Below are positions 14,137 through 14,912 of a DNA stretch of 14,912 nucleotides, one piece after another. Position numbers and translations under genes: made by a program. Where the stretch lies: positions 18,261 to 33,172 of the forward strand of contig DLQL01000106.1 in assembly GCA_002477565.1 (NCBI GenBank), written 5' to 3'. Under the pieces are notes generated by a model. The model was not told the DNA's origin, did not search any database, and saw only the letters and a program-made list of their open reading frames with translations. Positions within the stretch are counted from its first letter, which is position 1; every line of letters begins with the position of its first letter. This DNA comes from Flavobacteriaceae bacterium UBA7433 (GTDB taxonomy: Bacteria > Bacteroidota > Bacteroidia > Flavobacteriales > Flavobacteriaceae).

Positions 14137-14912
14137 ATGAAACTTTGGGACAAAGGCTATGCCACAGACAAAAAAATCGACCTGTTTACCGTTGGGAATG
14201 ACAGAGAGTTGGACTTGCAATTGGCCAAGTACGATGTGTTGGGCAACATTGCTCAAAGCAAGATGTTGCATTCCATCGGCACCTTGTCAACCGAAGAACT
14301 GTCAGGTTTGTTGACCGAATTGAACGCCATTTTAAAGACGGTAGAGGACGGCACCTTTGCAATCGAAGACACATTTGAGGATGTGCATTCCAAAGTAGAG
14401 TGGTTGTTGACCGAAAAATTGGGAGATGCTGGCAAAAAAATCCACACGGCGCGTTCTCGAAACGACCAAGTTTTGTTAGATGTCCATCTGTACAGCAAAG
14501 ACGCAATTGTAGATCTTAAAAATTGGACCAAAAAATTGTTTGACCTGCTCATGGACTTGGCGGATAAATACAAAAACCATTTGTTGCCAGGCTACACGCA
14601 TTTGCAAGTGGCGATGCCTTCCTCTTTTGGGATGTGGTTTTCCGCCTATGCAGAAAGTCTGATAGACGATGTTTACTTTTTAAATGCCGCTTACAAAATA
14701 GCCGATCAAAATCCTTTGGGTTCTGCTGCAGGTTACGGAAGTTCTTTTCCAATCGACCGACAGATGACGACCGATTTGTTGGGCTTTGATGTCTTAAAAG
14801 TCAACGCAGTTGCGGCGCAAATGGGACGAGGAAAACTCGAAAAATCGATTTCTTTTGCCATGGCGAGTCTGTCTGCTACCTTGTCAAAAATGAGTATGGA
14901 CCTTTGTTTGTA
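14137..14912 (+). CDS. argH: Argininosuccinate lyase, N-terminal part (cut by the window edge)
   Basis: Splits argininosuccinate into arginine and fumarate, the last step. The frame starts at ATG 14137, 29 bp after argE, and stays open to the right edge: 258 complete codons, about 60% of the usual length. It begins MKLWDKGYATDKKIDLFT. Family blocks seen: DTFEDVHSKVEWLLTEKLG then KKIHTARSRNDQV (substrate-binding RSRND), GYTHLQVAMPSSFGMW (the THxQ His; most homologues have RAQP where this has VAMP), and PLGSAAGYGSSFPIDR. The catalytic serine loop (GSSxMPxKxNP) lies beyond the window. No interruption is seen. It completes the operon's route to arginine. Confidence 0.95.
   Translation, partial: MKLWDKGYATDKKIDLFTVGNDRELDLQLAKYDVLGNIAQSKMLHSIGTLSTEELSGLLTELNAILKTVEDGTFAIEDTFEDVHSKVEWLLTEKLGDAGKKIHTARSRNDQVLLDVHLYSKDAIVDLKNWTKKLFDLLMDLADKYKNHLLPGYTHLQVAMPSSFGMWFSAYAESLIDDVYFLNAAYKIADQNPLGSAAGYGSSFPIDRQMTTDLLGFDVLKVNAVAAQMGRGKLEKSISFAMASLSATLSKMSMDLCL

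Overview
The window looks like chromosomal DNA from a Flavobacteriia-type member of the Bacteroidota. The grounds are: moderate-to-low GC by eye; exact or near TAnnTTTG promoter -7 elements ahead of several genes; start codons preceded by A-rich stretches rather than strong Shine-Dalgarno sites; a DUF4954 beta-helix protein of the kind I know from Bacteroidetes; and an arginine cluster built around the SOTCase/AOTCase-type transcarbamylase instead of ordinary OTCase. No mobile element, CRISPR array, rRNA or tRNA was seen.

Left part (1-5043). The window opens inside a sensor histidine kinase (end of a PAS-like region, HisKA_3, HATPase_c; N-terminus cut off). A DUF4954 hexapeptide-repeat protein on the minus strand faces it tail to tail. 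A divergent gap of 116 bp then leads to a YgiQ-type radical SAM protein on the plus strand. Its start is probably at 2964, immediately behind a well-formed Bacteroidetes promoter.

Middle (5044-7096). A signal-peptide-bearing MscS-family channel is followed by a likely terminator hairpin and by the only sizeable gap (6670-7096). That gap is the most interesting part of the window. It holds two perfect TAnnTTTG elements, a 23-codon ORF whose last six codons include three Arg CGC codons, mutually exclusive hairpins that overlap this ORF, a 12-bp perfect palindrome just after the second promoter element, and a GC-rich hairpin. I read it as the control region of the arginine operon and as a candidate arginine-responsive leader/attenuator. 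This is inference.

Right part (7097-14912). Eight genes run in one direction: GNAT acyltransferase, argG, argC, argD, argF', argB, argE, argH (cut at the right edge). Together they encode a nearly complete route from glutamate to arginine. N-acylglutamate is made by the GNAT enzyme, phosphorylated by ArgB, reduced by ArgC and transaminated by ArgD. The acyl-ornithine is carbamoylated by ArgF' before the acyl group is removed by ArgE, and ArgG and ArgH then convert citrulline to arginine. ArgF' has Ser at position 90, the residue that separates succinyl- from acetyl-ornithine transcarbamylases, which points to N-succinylated intermediates. ArgB lacks the N-terminal helix found in arginine-inhibited kinases, so control may rest largely on expression, which fits an elaborate upstream leader.
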